This document shows positions 24,317-31,964 of a DNA stretch of 34,006 nt, piece by piece. This DNA comes from an uncultured bacterium. Its GTDB lineage: Bacteria > Bacteroidota > Bacteroidia > Bacteroidales > Bacteroidaceae. The position numbers were made by a program, and so were the translations under genes. The stretch covers positions 1-34,006 of the forward strand of contig CAMHUC010000039.1 in NCBI GenBank assembly GCA_946188155.1, read 5' to 3'. The stretch's first letter is position 1; the number at the start of each line of letters is the position of its first letter. Under the pieces are notes generated by a model. It did no database searches. It was given only the letters and a program-made list of their open reading frames with translations, and had not been told where the DNA came from.

Positions 24317-25354
24317 ATGAGTTATGAATATAGTGTTACCATAGGAATACCTGTATATCAGGCACGGGAATATGTTCGCAATTCATTATTGTCGGCTCTT
24401 GGTCAGTCATATCCCGATATTGAGTTCCTGATCGTTGACGATTGTGGAAATGACGGGTCTATGGAAATAATAGAAGAACTTCAACGAACACATGCAAGGG
24501 GTGAACATATCCGGATACTGAAAAACCCCAGAAACCTTCAAGTTGGATATACCCGCAATCGGGTTATTGACGAGGCTCGTGGGGAATATCTGTATTTTCT
24601 GGATTCGGATGATTTGATAGAACCCGACACTATACAGCTGCTGGTTAAGGCTATTAATGACCATCAGGCCGAAGTCGCCTATGCTTCCTATGAAGTTGTC
24701 GACAGGGTTAACGACTCCCCTAACCGGGAATTTAGGAAGCCTTCATGCCAGTTCTTCCGTCAGGGCCAATTGGCACTTTATGCTTTTAAGCATGCAAGCA
24801 TCTTTCACGTCTCAGTATGTAATTGCCTTTATCGTCTTGATTTCCTTAGGCGAGAGAAACTGAGATTCCTCGATACTGCTTTTTGGGAGGATATGGCCTT
24901 TACTTATGAACTGGTGCAGAGGGTGTCTCGTGCAGTTCTGTTGCCTGATATCACCTATCACTATATTTTGCGTCCAGGCTCTCTGTCACATTATCAAGAC
25001 CGTGAGCAACTCGACAAGTCTGAGATAATGAATAATGTGTCTACCATTGATTATTTGAAAGGCCAATGCCGTTTGTCTGCTGGTAAGTCATATCTGCCTT
25101 ATCTGTGTTATAATCTGGAAATGAGCAGTTTCTATATCGTGTGTCACATCGTGAAGCATGCCAGTCGTATCTCCCCAGCGTTCACTTGGAAGGAAATGCA
25201 CAAAATACTACGCCACCCTTTAGGATTGGCTGAACTGTTGTTTTTCCGTTCAAAGTTGTTGCACAATCTTGTACTTTGGACGTTGGGAAGATTGCCTGTT
25301 CCTCTCTTTATCCCTTCTTTATGGATAATGGGTAAACTTAAGAGAACTATTTGA
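24317..25354 (+). CDS. GT2-family (GT-A) glycosyltransferase
   Basis: The 345-residue inverting-type transferase opens YSVTIGIPVYQAREYVRNSL. It has FLIVDDCGNDGS in the nucleotide-binding core, DSDD (near residue 97) as the metal-binding D-x-D element, and WEDMAFTYELVQRV as the probable catalytic-base region. The C-terminal 80 residues are basic and hydrophobic and may touch the membrane. It is a close paralogue of the next gene (same GIPVY start and HARG/HPRG, RNR, VLLPDITY motifs). The ATG at 24317 is the first codon after the heptamer repeat. Confidence 0.9.
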   Translation: MSYEYSVTIGIPVYQAREYVRNSLLSALGQSYPDIEFLIVDDCGNDGSMEIIEELQRTHARGEHIRILKNPRNLQVGYTRNRVIDEARGEYLYFLDSDDLIEPDTIQLLVKAINDHQAEVAYASYEVVDRVNDSPNREFRKPSCQFFRQGQLALYAFKHASIFHVSVCNCLYRLDFLRREKLRFLDTAFWEDMAFTYELVQRVSRAVLLPDITYHYILRPGSLSHYQDREQLDKSEIMNNVSTIDYLKGQCRLSAGKSYLPYLCYNLEMSSFYIVCHIVKHASRISPAFTWKEMHKILRHPLGLAELLFFRSKLLHNLVLWTLGRLPVPLFIPSLWIMGKLKRTI

Positions 25355-25371
25355 AATAAAAGAGTATAGCT

Positions 25372-26409
25372 ATGTCATACGAAGTAACGATTGGTATCCC
25401 GGTCTATAATGTAGAAAGGCATATTCGTCAGACCATTGATTCTGCTTTGGCACAGACGTTCCAAAGTATAGAATTCTTGTTTTGTGATGACTGCGGCTCT
25501 GATTCTTCCATAGAGATTGTTAAGGAGTATCAGACTTCTCATCCCCGGGGGAAAGACATCCGGATTGTGCATCAGCCACAGAATATGGGTATAGGTGAGG
25601 CTCGGAACAGGATGATAGCTGAGGCAAGCGGTCGTTATTTCTATTCTCTGGATGCAGATGACACTATTCGGGAAGATACTATTGCTCTGTTGTACGATAC
25701 TGCTCAAAAGTATGATGCAGAGATTGTATATGGAAGCCGCGAGCATGTTTATTTGTCAGGCGGGAAGAAGGACCGAGTAGATAAATACCCCTATCCGTTC
25801 AAAGTGTTTTCCAAACCAGATGAATATGCTGCGTATGTTTATGGTGTAGGCATACAGGTCCAGAATTGGAATTTCCTGATAATGATTGACATATTCAGGC
25901 GTAATCATCTGCAAGTCACTCCCGTCGGTCATGGCTATGGTGAAGACTATACGTTTACTGTAGACCTTCCTACTTATATCACTCGTGCCGTGCTGTTGCC
26001 TGACATTACCTATTTCTATTATATAGAAGCCAAAACTAATGGGACTTCAAGGCGGAAACAGTTGTCGCGTCAGCAGATGGATAAGGCACTTGCTGCCATA
26101 GACCAGAAAAAGCGCAGGACAGAATTAAGAGACAAGCCTTATTATGCCAAGCGTTGTGCGATGCTCATGATGTATGATTTCCATTTCGCCATTCAAATCA
26201 TTAATCGTCGTAAAGAGGCTTCTCCACCATATACCGATAAGGATATTCGGAATATCATGAAGCATCCCATGCCCTTGAAAGATATAATCAAGTCAAAACA
26301 GTCTGTAGTGAAAAATCTGATGTATTGGCTATTTGGAGTTTTGCCGCCCCGCTTGTCAGTCCTTTTTATATCTATTGCTGGGAGAATCAGCCATCCAAAT
26401 GGGACATAG
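25372..26409 (+). CDS. GT2-family (GT-A) glycosyltransferase, tandem paralogue
   Basis: The 345-residue protein shares length and order of motifs with the upstream gene: VTIGIPVYNVERHIRQTIDS, FLFCDDCGSDSS, DADD near residue 97, YGEDYTFTVDL and RAVLLPDITYFYYIEAK. It lies 17 bp downstream on the same strand, so the two are co-transcribed and probably add successive or alternative sugars. Its start is ATG 25372 (MSYEVTIGIPVY). The gene is followed by a short heptamer repeat and then the ATPase array. Confidence 0.9.
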   Translation: MSYEVTIGIPVYNVERHIRQTIDSALAQTFQSIEFLFCDDCGSDSSIEIVKEYQTSHPRGKDIRIVHQPQNMGIGEARNRMIAEASGRYFYSLDADDTIREDTIALLYDTAQKYDAEIVYGSREHVYLSGGKKDRVDKYPYPFKVFSKPDEYAAYVYGVGIQVQNWNFLIMIDIFRRNHLQVTPVGHGYGEDYTFTVDLPTYITRAVLLPDITYFYYIEAKTNGTSRRKQLSRQQMDKALAAIDQKKRRTELRDKPYYAKRCAMLMMYDFHFAIQIINRRKEASPPYTDKDIRNIMKHPMPLKDIIKSKQSVVKNLMYWLFGVLPPRLSVLFISIAGRISHPNGT

Positions 26410-26414
26410 GAAAA

Positions 26415-26441
26415 GTTACAGTTTATAGTTAACTGTTTACT
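26415..26441. repeat. Short heptamer repeat after the GT2 pair
   Basis: GTTTATA, GTTAACT and GTTTACT follow a shortened GTTACA at about 7-bp spacing. The units match the 3394-3456 family. Confidence 0.6.
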
Positions 26442-26477
26442 ACTGATAATATCTATACATAAGAGTAGAGAAATGCC

Positions 26478-26749
26478 ATTTAAGCATTTTTATTGCAAAT
26501 AGATTAGGACATATGGAGAAAAAGTCTTATCTTTGCCGAAAATATTTGAGTGATGGAACAGTTCAAGCGCATACCCTACGGCATTTCCAACTTCAAGCAG
26601 TTGAGACGTGAGGACCTTTATTTTGTCGATAAGAGCCGGTATATTCAGAAATTGGAGCAGGCGGGCCATTTCCTCTTCCTCATCCGTCCCCGCCGTTTCG
26701 GAAAGAGCATCTTCCTGAATATGCTCAGGGCCTATTATGACCTGAATGA
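26478..26749 (+). repeat. Direct repeat copy 1: promoter, start and Walker A region
   Basis: This 272-bp block recurs at 28288-28559 with only a few differences, all in the upstream part. It covers the promoter, the start codon and the first 65 codons, which look identical in the two copies. Confidence 0.9.
26528..26535 (+). promoter_or_regulatory. -7 promoter box of ATPase/nuclease gene 1
   Basis: TATCTTTG lies 17 nt before the ATG at 26553. The same box is repeated for gene 2. Confidence 0.75.
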
Positions 26750-28280
26750 CGCCAAGGATTATGACACCCTTTTCGACGGCCTCTGGATTAAAGAGCATCC
26801 TACGCCTGAGAAAGGCATCTATCAGGTAGTCTATTTTGACTTCTCCAGGGTCGGCGGCTCCATAGATGAACTTTCTAAAAACTTCAATGAATATTGTGGC
26901 ATGATGCTCGAAAGCTTTGCTGACCGTTATGAGTCATGCTATTATGAAGGCTTTGCAAGAGATGTCAAAGCCAAGGAGACTGCCCGTTACAAGCTGAACT
27001 ATATCGATGAGAAGGCTAAGGAATACGGTTGCCGGCTATACCTTATCATCGATGAGTACGACAATTTCACTAATGCTGTGCTGAACGAGCAGGGTGAGAA
27101 GATTTATCATGCACTGACGCATGCCACGGGTTTCTATCGCGAGACATTCAAGCAATACAAGGGCATGTTCGACCGCATCCTGATGCTGGGTGTCAGCCCC
27201 GTGACGATGGACGATCTGACCAGCGGCTACAACATTGCCACCAACATCACCATGCGGCCTGAGTTCAATATGATGCTCGGCTTCTCCGAGACCGACGTCC
27301 GCGAGATGATTCGCTACTATCGGAGCATTGGCAAGATTACTCGTGAAGAAGAGGACATCGTGGAGGAGATGAAGCCGTGGTATGATAACTATTGCTTTGC
27401 AGAAGACAGCTTGGATACCGACCCGAAGATGTTTAATTGCGATATGGTACTCTATTTCATCAACAATCTCATTCAGTCAGGGCGTTCTCCTAAACAGATG
27501 ATTGACCCGAACACCCGTACAGACTATGGCAAGCTGAAGAAACTGATACGGTTTGACGGCACCAGTACCTACCGTACCAGCCTGATCAACGAGATTGCCC
27601 AGAAGGGATACACCATCGGCAACATCGAAGAGTCGTTCCCCGCAGAGAGCCTCACCAAGCAGGAGATGTTCGTCAGCCTCCTGTTCTATTATGGGATGCT
27701 GACAATCAGCGACCGCATGGGGGCCATGCTGAAGCTGGGCATCCCTAACAATAATGTCCGTTGTCAGTACTATGACTATCTGTTAGAGGAGTATAATAAT
27801 ATTCAGTCTATCAACACGTCATCCTTGCAGATGCCCTATTATGAAGCTGCCGTCGAAGGCAACTGGCGTTCGATGATGGACATCATGCTTACTATGTATA
27901 GTGAATCTTCTTCAGTCCGCAGCCTAATCGAAGGCGAGCGCAACTTGCAGGGCTTCATGAATGCCCTGCTCAATTTGAACCCGTACTATCTCACGGCTCC
28001 CGAAGTGGAGCTGAACCACGGCTACTGCGACTTCTTCCTCATGCCCGACCTGATGCGCTATCCGATGATTAAGCATAGCTACATCCTGGAGCTGAAATAC
28101 CTGAAGACGGACGCTACGGAGACTGAAGCACGGAAGCAGTGGGACGAGGCGGTCGCCCAGATTAAGCAATATGCCCAAGGCCGCGTGGTCAACAAGCTGG
28201 TTGGCCCCACTCAGCTCCACCTGATCGTAGTTCAGATGAGGGGATTTGGGGTAAACATGTTAGGAGAAGTCACATCTTAA
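26553..28280 (+). CDS. AAA-ATPase_like / PD-(D/E)XK nuclease family protein, copy 1
   Basis: The 575-residue protein belongs to the AAA-ATPase_like plus PDDEXK_9 (DUF1703-type) family, widespread and multicopy in Bacteroidales, of unknown function. Walker A is RPRRFGKS (45-52) and Walker B is DEYD (167-170). A middle helical region contains TGFYRETFKQ and ETDVREMIRYYRSIGKI. The C-terminal nuclease-like core has Asp493 in GYCDFF, then Glu513-Leu-Lys515 in LELKYLK, matching the D...E-x-K pattern. ATP hydrolysis and DNA cleavage are inferred from motifs only. An in-frame GTG precedes the ATG by one codon. It aligns without gaps to copy 2 over nearly its whole length. Confidence 0.88.
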   Translation: MEQFKRIPYGISNFKQLRREDLYFVDKSRYIQKLEQAGHFLFLIRPRRFGKSIFLNMLRAYYDLNDAKDYDTLFDGLWIKEHPTPEKGIYQVVYFDFSRVGGSIDELSKNFNEYCGMMLESFADRYESCYYEGFARDVKAKETARYKLNYIDEKAKEYGCRLYLIIDEYDNFTNAVLNEQGEKIYHALTHATGFYRETFKQYKGMFDRILMLGVSPVTMDDLTSGYNIATNITMRPEFNMMLGFSETDVREMIRYYRSIGKITREEEDIVEEMKPWYDNYCFAEDSLDTDPKMFNCDMVLYFINNLIQSGRSPKQMIDPNTRTDYGKLKKLIRFDGTSTYRTSLINEIAQKGYTIGNIEESFPAESLTKQEMFVSLLFYYGMLTISDRMGAMLKLGIPNNNVRCQYYDYLLEEYNNIQSINTSSLQMPYYEAAVEGNWRSMMDIMLTMYSESSSVRSLIEGERNLQGFMNALLNLNPYYLTAPEVELNHGYCDFFLMPDLMRYPMIKHSYILELKYLKTDATETEARKQWDEAVAQIKQYAQGRVVNKLVGPTQLHLIVVQMRGFGVNMLGEVTS

Positions 28281-28287
28281 GAGAGCA

Positions 28288-28559
28288 ATTTAAGCATTTT
28301 TATTGCAAATAGATTAGGACATGTGGAGAAAAAGTCCTATCTTTGCCAAAAATATTTGAGTGATGGAACAGTTCAAGCGCATACCCTACGGCATTTCCAA
28401 CTTCAAGCAGTTGAGACGTGAGGACCTTTATTTTGTCGATAAGAGCCGGTATATTCAGAAATTGGAGCAGGCGGGCCATTTCCTCTTCCTCATCCGTCCC
28501 CGCCGTTTCGGAAAGAGCATCTTCCTGAATATGCTCAGGGCCTATTATGACCTGAATGA
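28288..28559 (+). repeat. Direct repeat copy 2: promoter, start and Walker A region
   Basis: Partner of 26478-26749, offset 1810 bp. It gives gene 2 its own promoter and an identical first 65 codons. Confidence 0.9.
28338..28345 (+). promoter_or_regulatory. -7 promoter box of ATPase/nuclease gene 2
   Basis: TATCTTTG at the same distance (17 nt) from the ATG as in gene 1. Confidence 0.75.
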
Positions 28560-30087
28560 GGAAGATAATTTCGCAACACTTTTCGATGGGCTATGGATTA
28601 AAGACCATCCTACGCCCGAAAAAAACGGCTATCAGGTAATGTATTTCGATTTTTCCCGTGTGGGTGGAAAGAGTGCCGAACTGGAGCAGAACTTTGATGG
28701 ATACTGCGGCATACAGCTTGATGCATTTGCAGAAAGATACAAGCGGTGCTATCCGGAAGGATTCGTTGAGGGTGTGCGTCATACCAAGACCGCCCGTCAG
28801 AAGCTGAACTATATCGACAGCGCAGCTAAGATTGCAGGGTGTCGGCTATACCTGATTGTGGATGAATATGATAACTTCACTAATGGCGTACTGAATGAGG
28901 AAGGTGAGAAGGTCTATCATGCTTTGACTCACGCCACAGGATTCTATCGCGACATCTTCAAGCAGTTCAAGGGCATGTTCGACCGCATCCTGATGCTGGG
29001 CGTCACCCCCGTGACGATGGACGATCTGACCAGCGGCTACAACATTGCCACCAACATCACCATGCGGCCTGAGTTCAATATGATGCTCGGCTTCTCCGAG
29101 ACCGACGTCCGCGAGATGATTCGCTACTATCGGAGCATTGGCAAGATTACTCGTGAAGAAGAGGACATCGTGGAGGAGATGAAGCCGTGGTATGATAACT
29201 ATTGCTTTGCAGAAGACAGCTTGGATACCGACCCGAAGATGTTTAATTGCGATATGGTACTCTATTTCATCAACAATCTCATTCAGTCAGGGCGTTCTCC
29301 TAAACAGATGATTGACCCGAACACCCGTACAGACTATGGCAAGCTGAAGAAACTGATACGGTTTGACGGCACCAGTACCTACCGTACCAGCCTGATCAAC
29401 GAGATTGCCCAGAAGGGATACACCATCGGCAACATCGAAGAGTCGTTCCCCGCTGAGAGCCTCACCAAGCAGGAGATGTTTGTCAGCCTCCTGTTCTATT
29501 ATGGCATGCTGACTATCAGCGACCGTTATGGAGCCAGGTTGAAATTGGGGATACCAAATCTCAACGTCAAGAAACAGTATTATGACTATCTTTTGGAAGA
29601 ATATCAGGCCATCAGACCGATGTTTCTTGGGGAACTGATGGATGCTTATGATGTCGCAGCACTCGACGGGGATTGGCATCCGATGCTTGAGTTTATCACC
29701 ACCAATTATGCCGAGACCTCTTCTGTTCGCAGCCTGATTGAGGGCGAGCGCAATCTTCAAGGGTTCATGAATGCCCTGCTCAATCTGAACCCGTACTATC
29801 TCACGGCTCCCGAAGTGGAGCTGAACCACGGCTATTGCGACTTCTTCCTCATGCCCGACCTGATGCGTTATCCGATGGTGGAGCACAGCTATATCCTGGA
29901 ATTGAAGTATCTGAAGAAGGAAGCCTCCGAGTACGAAGAACAAAGGCAATGGGACGATGCTATAGCACAGATTAAGGGGTATCGTCAAGGACCGAAGGTG
30001 CAACAGATGATACAGCATACGACGTTGCATACCATCATTGTCCAGATTCGCGGGTATGAGCTGAATAGAATGGAGGAAATAATGTAG
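28363..30087 (+). CDS. AAA-ATPase_like / PD-(D/E)XK nuclease family protein, copy 2
   Basis: The 574-residue tandem paralogue has the same motifs: RPRRFGKS at 45-52, DEYD at about 167-170, GYCDFF and LELKYLK near the C-terminus. Compared with copy 1, codons 1-65 are identical. Codons 66 to about 201 differ at many sites. Bases 28968-29525 carry only about six substitutions in 558 bp. Codons 388-455 and the last 40 codons diverge again. This mosaic suggests gene conversion over some segments and diversification of others. It has its own promoter and ends 19 bp before the broken third gene. Confidence 0.88.
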   Translation: MEQFKRIPYGISNFKQLRREDLYFVDKSRYIQKLEQAGHFLFLIRPRRFGKSIFLNMLRAYYDLNEEDNFATLFDGLWIKDHPTPEKNGYQVMYFDFSRVGGKSAELEQNFDGYCGIQLDAFAERYKRCYPEGFVEGVRHTKTARQKLNYIDSAAKIAGCRLYLIVDEYDNFTNGVLNEEGEKVYHALTHATGFYRDIFKQFKGMFDRILMLGVTPVTMDDLTSGYNIATNITMRPEFNMMLGFSETDVREMIRYYRSIGKITREEEDIVEEMKPWYDNYCFAEDSLDTDPKMFNCDMVLYFINNLIQSGRSPKQMIDPNTRTDYGKLKKLIRFDGTSTYRTSLINEIAQKGYTIGNIEESFPAESLTKQEMFVSLLFYYGMLTISDRYGARLKLGIPNLNVKKQYYDYLLEEYQAIRPMFLGELMDAYDVAALDGDWHPMLEFITTNYAETSSVRSLIEGERNLQGFMNALLNLNPYYLTAPEVELNHGYCDFFLMPDLMRYPMVEHSYILELKYLKKEASEYEEQRQWDDAIAQIKGYRQGPKVQQMIQHTTLHTIIVQIRGYELNRMEEIM

Positions 30088-30106
30088 CTAACAAAAGTTT
30101 GTGTCT

Positions 30107-30514
30107 ATGGAACAGATAAATAGAAAATACCCGGTCGGCATTCAAACCTTCGAGAAAATCCGTCAGGAAAACTACGTTTATATCGACAAGACAGACCTGA
30201 TCTACCAAATGGTCAGCAACGGCTCTTATTATTTCTTGAGCCGTCCGCGTCGTTTCGGAAAGTCGCTGCTTATCAGTACACTGGCGGCTTACTTCGAAGG
30301 GCGCCGTGAACTTTTTGAGGGATTGGCTATCATGGAATATGAGCAAGACTGGATTCAGTACCCCGTGCTTCGCTTCGACTTCAGTACGGGAAAGTTCGCT
30401 ACCAAAGAGGATTTGGAAGATGCCATCGACTATAAATTGTCTGAATATGAGCTTTTATATGGCTTACAGAGTGAGCAACGTACTTTTATAGTAAACGACA
30501 TAAATAATTTCTAA
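30107..30514 (+). pseudogene. Third AAA-ATPase_like gene, N-terminal fragment cut by an IS end
   Basis: From the ATG at 30107 (a GTG lies two codons earlier) the frame encodes a different subfamily of the same ATPase: KYPVGIQTFEKIRQENYVYI and Walker A RPRRFGKSLLIS. It stops after about 128 authentic residues, near SEYELLYGLQSEQ. From base 30487 the sequence is the terminal repeat of an IS630-type element, which supplies the last codons (about Val-Asn-Asp-Ile-Asn-Asn-Phe) and the stop. The Walker B region and about 190 further residues expected for the family are missing here. The tail of the gene appears at 33051-33752. Confidence 0.85.
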
Positions 30515-30520
30515 ATATAT
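30487..30520 (+). repeat. Solo left end of an IS630-type element
   Basis: These 34 bp match the left end of the complete element at 31882-31915 with one mismatch (A at 30494 versus G at 31889). The sequence diverges completely after 30520, so only the tip of an element remains. Confidence 0.9.
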
Positions 30521-30530
30521 AAAAACGTTG

Positions 30531-30641
30531 TATGAAAAGAATAATGGTGGCAATGACGGTAGTAGCAATGAGCTCATGGCGGGTGCACTGCTGTTCAGCG
30601 TCGCCCTGTCGCTGGCCAATCATCCACTCCCCGGCATGTAG
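30531..30641 (+). pseudogene. C-terminal remnant of an unidentified protein
   Basis: One frame reads an Asn/Gly/Ser-rich linker (EKNNGGNDGSSNE), then a hydrophobic stretch (LMAGALLFSVALSLA) and NHPLPGM before a TAG. No start codon or family is evident. It looks like the tail of a gene brought next to the solo IS end. The alternative, a 54-codon frame starting at 30532, has no supporting features. Confidence 0.35.
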
Positions 30642-30689
30642 AGAAGGAAAAATAGCACCGCCCTCCCCACAACACCCCGCCCCCAGCCT

Positions 30690-31745
30690 TTAAGCGTTGT
30701 GGCTTGCCGAGAAATTAGTACCTTTGCACCAGCGCAAACAACGAAACAGGAACCCGTCCCCGGTGTTTTTTGACTTTTTCCATCGTACAGATAGAATTGC
30801 CAAATATTGTCGAGGTGCTTTGCGAGAAAACCAACTGCCTATGCGTTGTTTAATATTATTAGAGAATCGTAAATCTGGCGCCAAAGTGTAAAGGAACCTC
30901 AACATCTTTACGCGATCTGTGACTTTGTTAATGTATTTCAAAAGCCGATATATCAAATTGTAATAAGTGGTCAAAAGACTCTTTATAATAGCCTTTCTGG
31001 CTTCAGGTGTTATACCTTCGCTTTTGGTTAGCTCCCATGTTGCAGCGATGGCTGTGCATAAGTCATGAGCTTTCTCCATATTGAAGAAGTTGGGGGCGGA
31101 AGCTGAAAAATGCCCTCTACGGTAGACATTTAGAATTAGATTCGTTTTTATGCACTTGGTCGCTTTTAAATAGCATTCATGGGTAAAGGGAATGTCTTGG
31201 AATCGAATGCCTGGTATAAATGAGAGATGGTTATCTATGATGAAGTTTCTTCGAAATAGTTTGTTCCATACATAACATGCTTTCAACTCATTAAGCGATT
31301 CTAAACTTGTCATGTTTCTAAATAGCATATTGGGTTGCTCTATTCTACCGTTTGATAGCTCATCGATCTCTTGGTTATTCATTATCAGATAGTTGGCTTC
31401 CACAATATCTGCCTTTGTCTCCAACGCTTTATCTAACAAGATGGACAGACTGTTCTCTGTCAATAAGTCATCGGAGTCGGGCATTATAATATATTCTCCT
31501 TTTGCCACTGCGATACCATTGTTTCGTGCAACGGACAGACTGAGATTCTCTTGATTGATAACAGTAATATTACTATGAGCCTGTATGATATCAGCAATCA
31601 TTTCCATGCTACGGTCTGTCGATCCGTCATTCACTATGATGACTTCAAATCGGGAGTCATCAAGGTCTTGTTTGAAAATACTTTCCAAACAAGGGCGGAC
31701 ATATTCCTCGACGTTGTATACAGGGACGATGATGCTTAAATCCAT
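30690..31745 (-). CDS. GT2-family glycosyltransferase, AT-rich, with a possibly chimeric C-terminus
   Basis: The 351-residue GT-A enzyme starts MDLSIIVPVYNVEEYVRPCL. It has VIIVNDGSTDRS and PDSDD (metal-binding) in the catalytic half, and the usual helical C-terminal extension. Base composition is clearly more AT-rich than in most of the window, consistent with transfer. Its last 40-50 codons run into a GC-richer stretch that carries a plus-strand promoter-like TACCTTTG box (30719), so the natural C-terminus may have been replaced at a rearrangement junction. It is flanked by a solo IS left end and a complete IS630-type element. Expressed from the box at 31791. Confidence 0.82.
   Translation of the reverse strand: MDLSIIVPVYNVEEYVRPCLESIFKQDLDDSRFEVIIVNDGSTDRSMEMIADIIQAHSNITVINQENLSLSVARNNGIAVAKGEYIIMPDSDDLLTENSLSILLDKALETKADIVEANYLIMNNQEIDELSNGRIEQPNMLFRNMTSLESLNELKACYVWNKLFRRNFIIDNHLSFIPGIRFQDIPFTHECYLKATKCIKTNLILNVYRRGHFSASAPNFFNMEKAHDLCTAIAATWELTKSEGITPEARKAIIKSLLTTYYNLIYRLLKYINKVTDRVKMLRFLYTLAPDLRFSNNIKQRIGSWFSRKAPRQYLAILSVRWKKSKNTGDGFLFRCLRWCKGTNFSASHNA
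30719..30726 (+). promoter_or_regulatory. Orphan -7 box within the 3' end of the GT2 gene
   Basis: TACCTTTG followed by CACC is a strong TAnnTTTG match, but no plus-strand gene follows. It is probably a relic of a gene lost in the rearrangement. Confidence 0.45.
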
Positions 31746-31790
31746 ATCTTTTTATGAATTTGTTTAGTGAAATAAACTAGTTTCCACTTG

Positions 31791-31798
31791 CAAATATA
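31791..31798 (-). promoter_or_regulatory. -7 promoter box of the AT-rich GT2 gene
   Basis: The minus strand reads TATATTTG, 45 nt before the ATG at 31745. The region from 31746 to 31881 otherwise holds only AT-rich spacer. Confidence 0.68.
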
Positions 31799-31881
31799 CG
31801 ATATTTGTTTAATTTGTCCAAATGTTTTGCCGAAAAACTATAAAAAAACAGAATATTCAGTTTTATTACGCTATTTGTTAT

Positions 31882-31896
31882 TATAGTAGACGACAT
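31882..31896 (+). repeat. Left terminal inverted repeat of the IS630-type element
   Basis: The sequence is TATAGTAGACGACAT, with a G at 31889 where both the right end and the solo end have A. Confidence 0.85.
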
Positions 31897-31938
31897 AAAT
31901 AATTTCTAAATATATTTGGCGATTACCGAAATATTTGC

Positions 31939-31946
31939 TAAATTTG
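31939..31946 (+). promoter_or_regulatory. -7 promoter box of the IS630 transposase
   Basis: TAAATTTG lies 18 nt before the transposase ATG, inside the element. Confidence 0.65.
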
Positions 31947-31964
31947 CACCCCAAAAGGTGTAAT

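Noticed and set aside
28591..29000. Minus-strand frames inside the ATPase copies as antitoxin or partner genes
   Set aside because: They are shadows that differ between copies, with no promoter box or conserved start.
26553..30087. A diversity-generating retroelement producing the ATPase variation
   Set aside because: There is no reverse transcriptase gene and no template repeat with adenine-biased changes. Differences occur at all bases and in several blocks.
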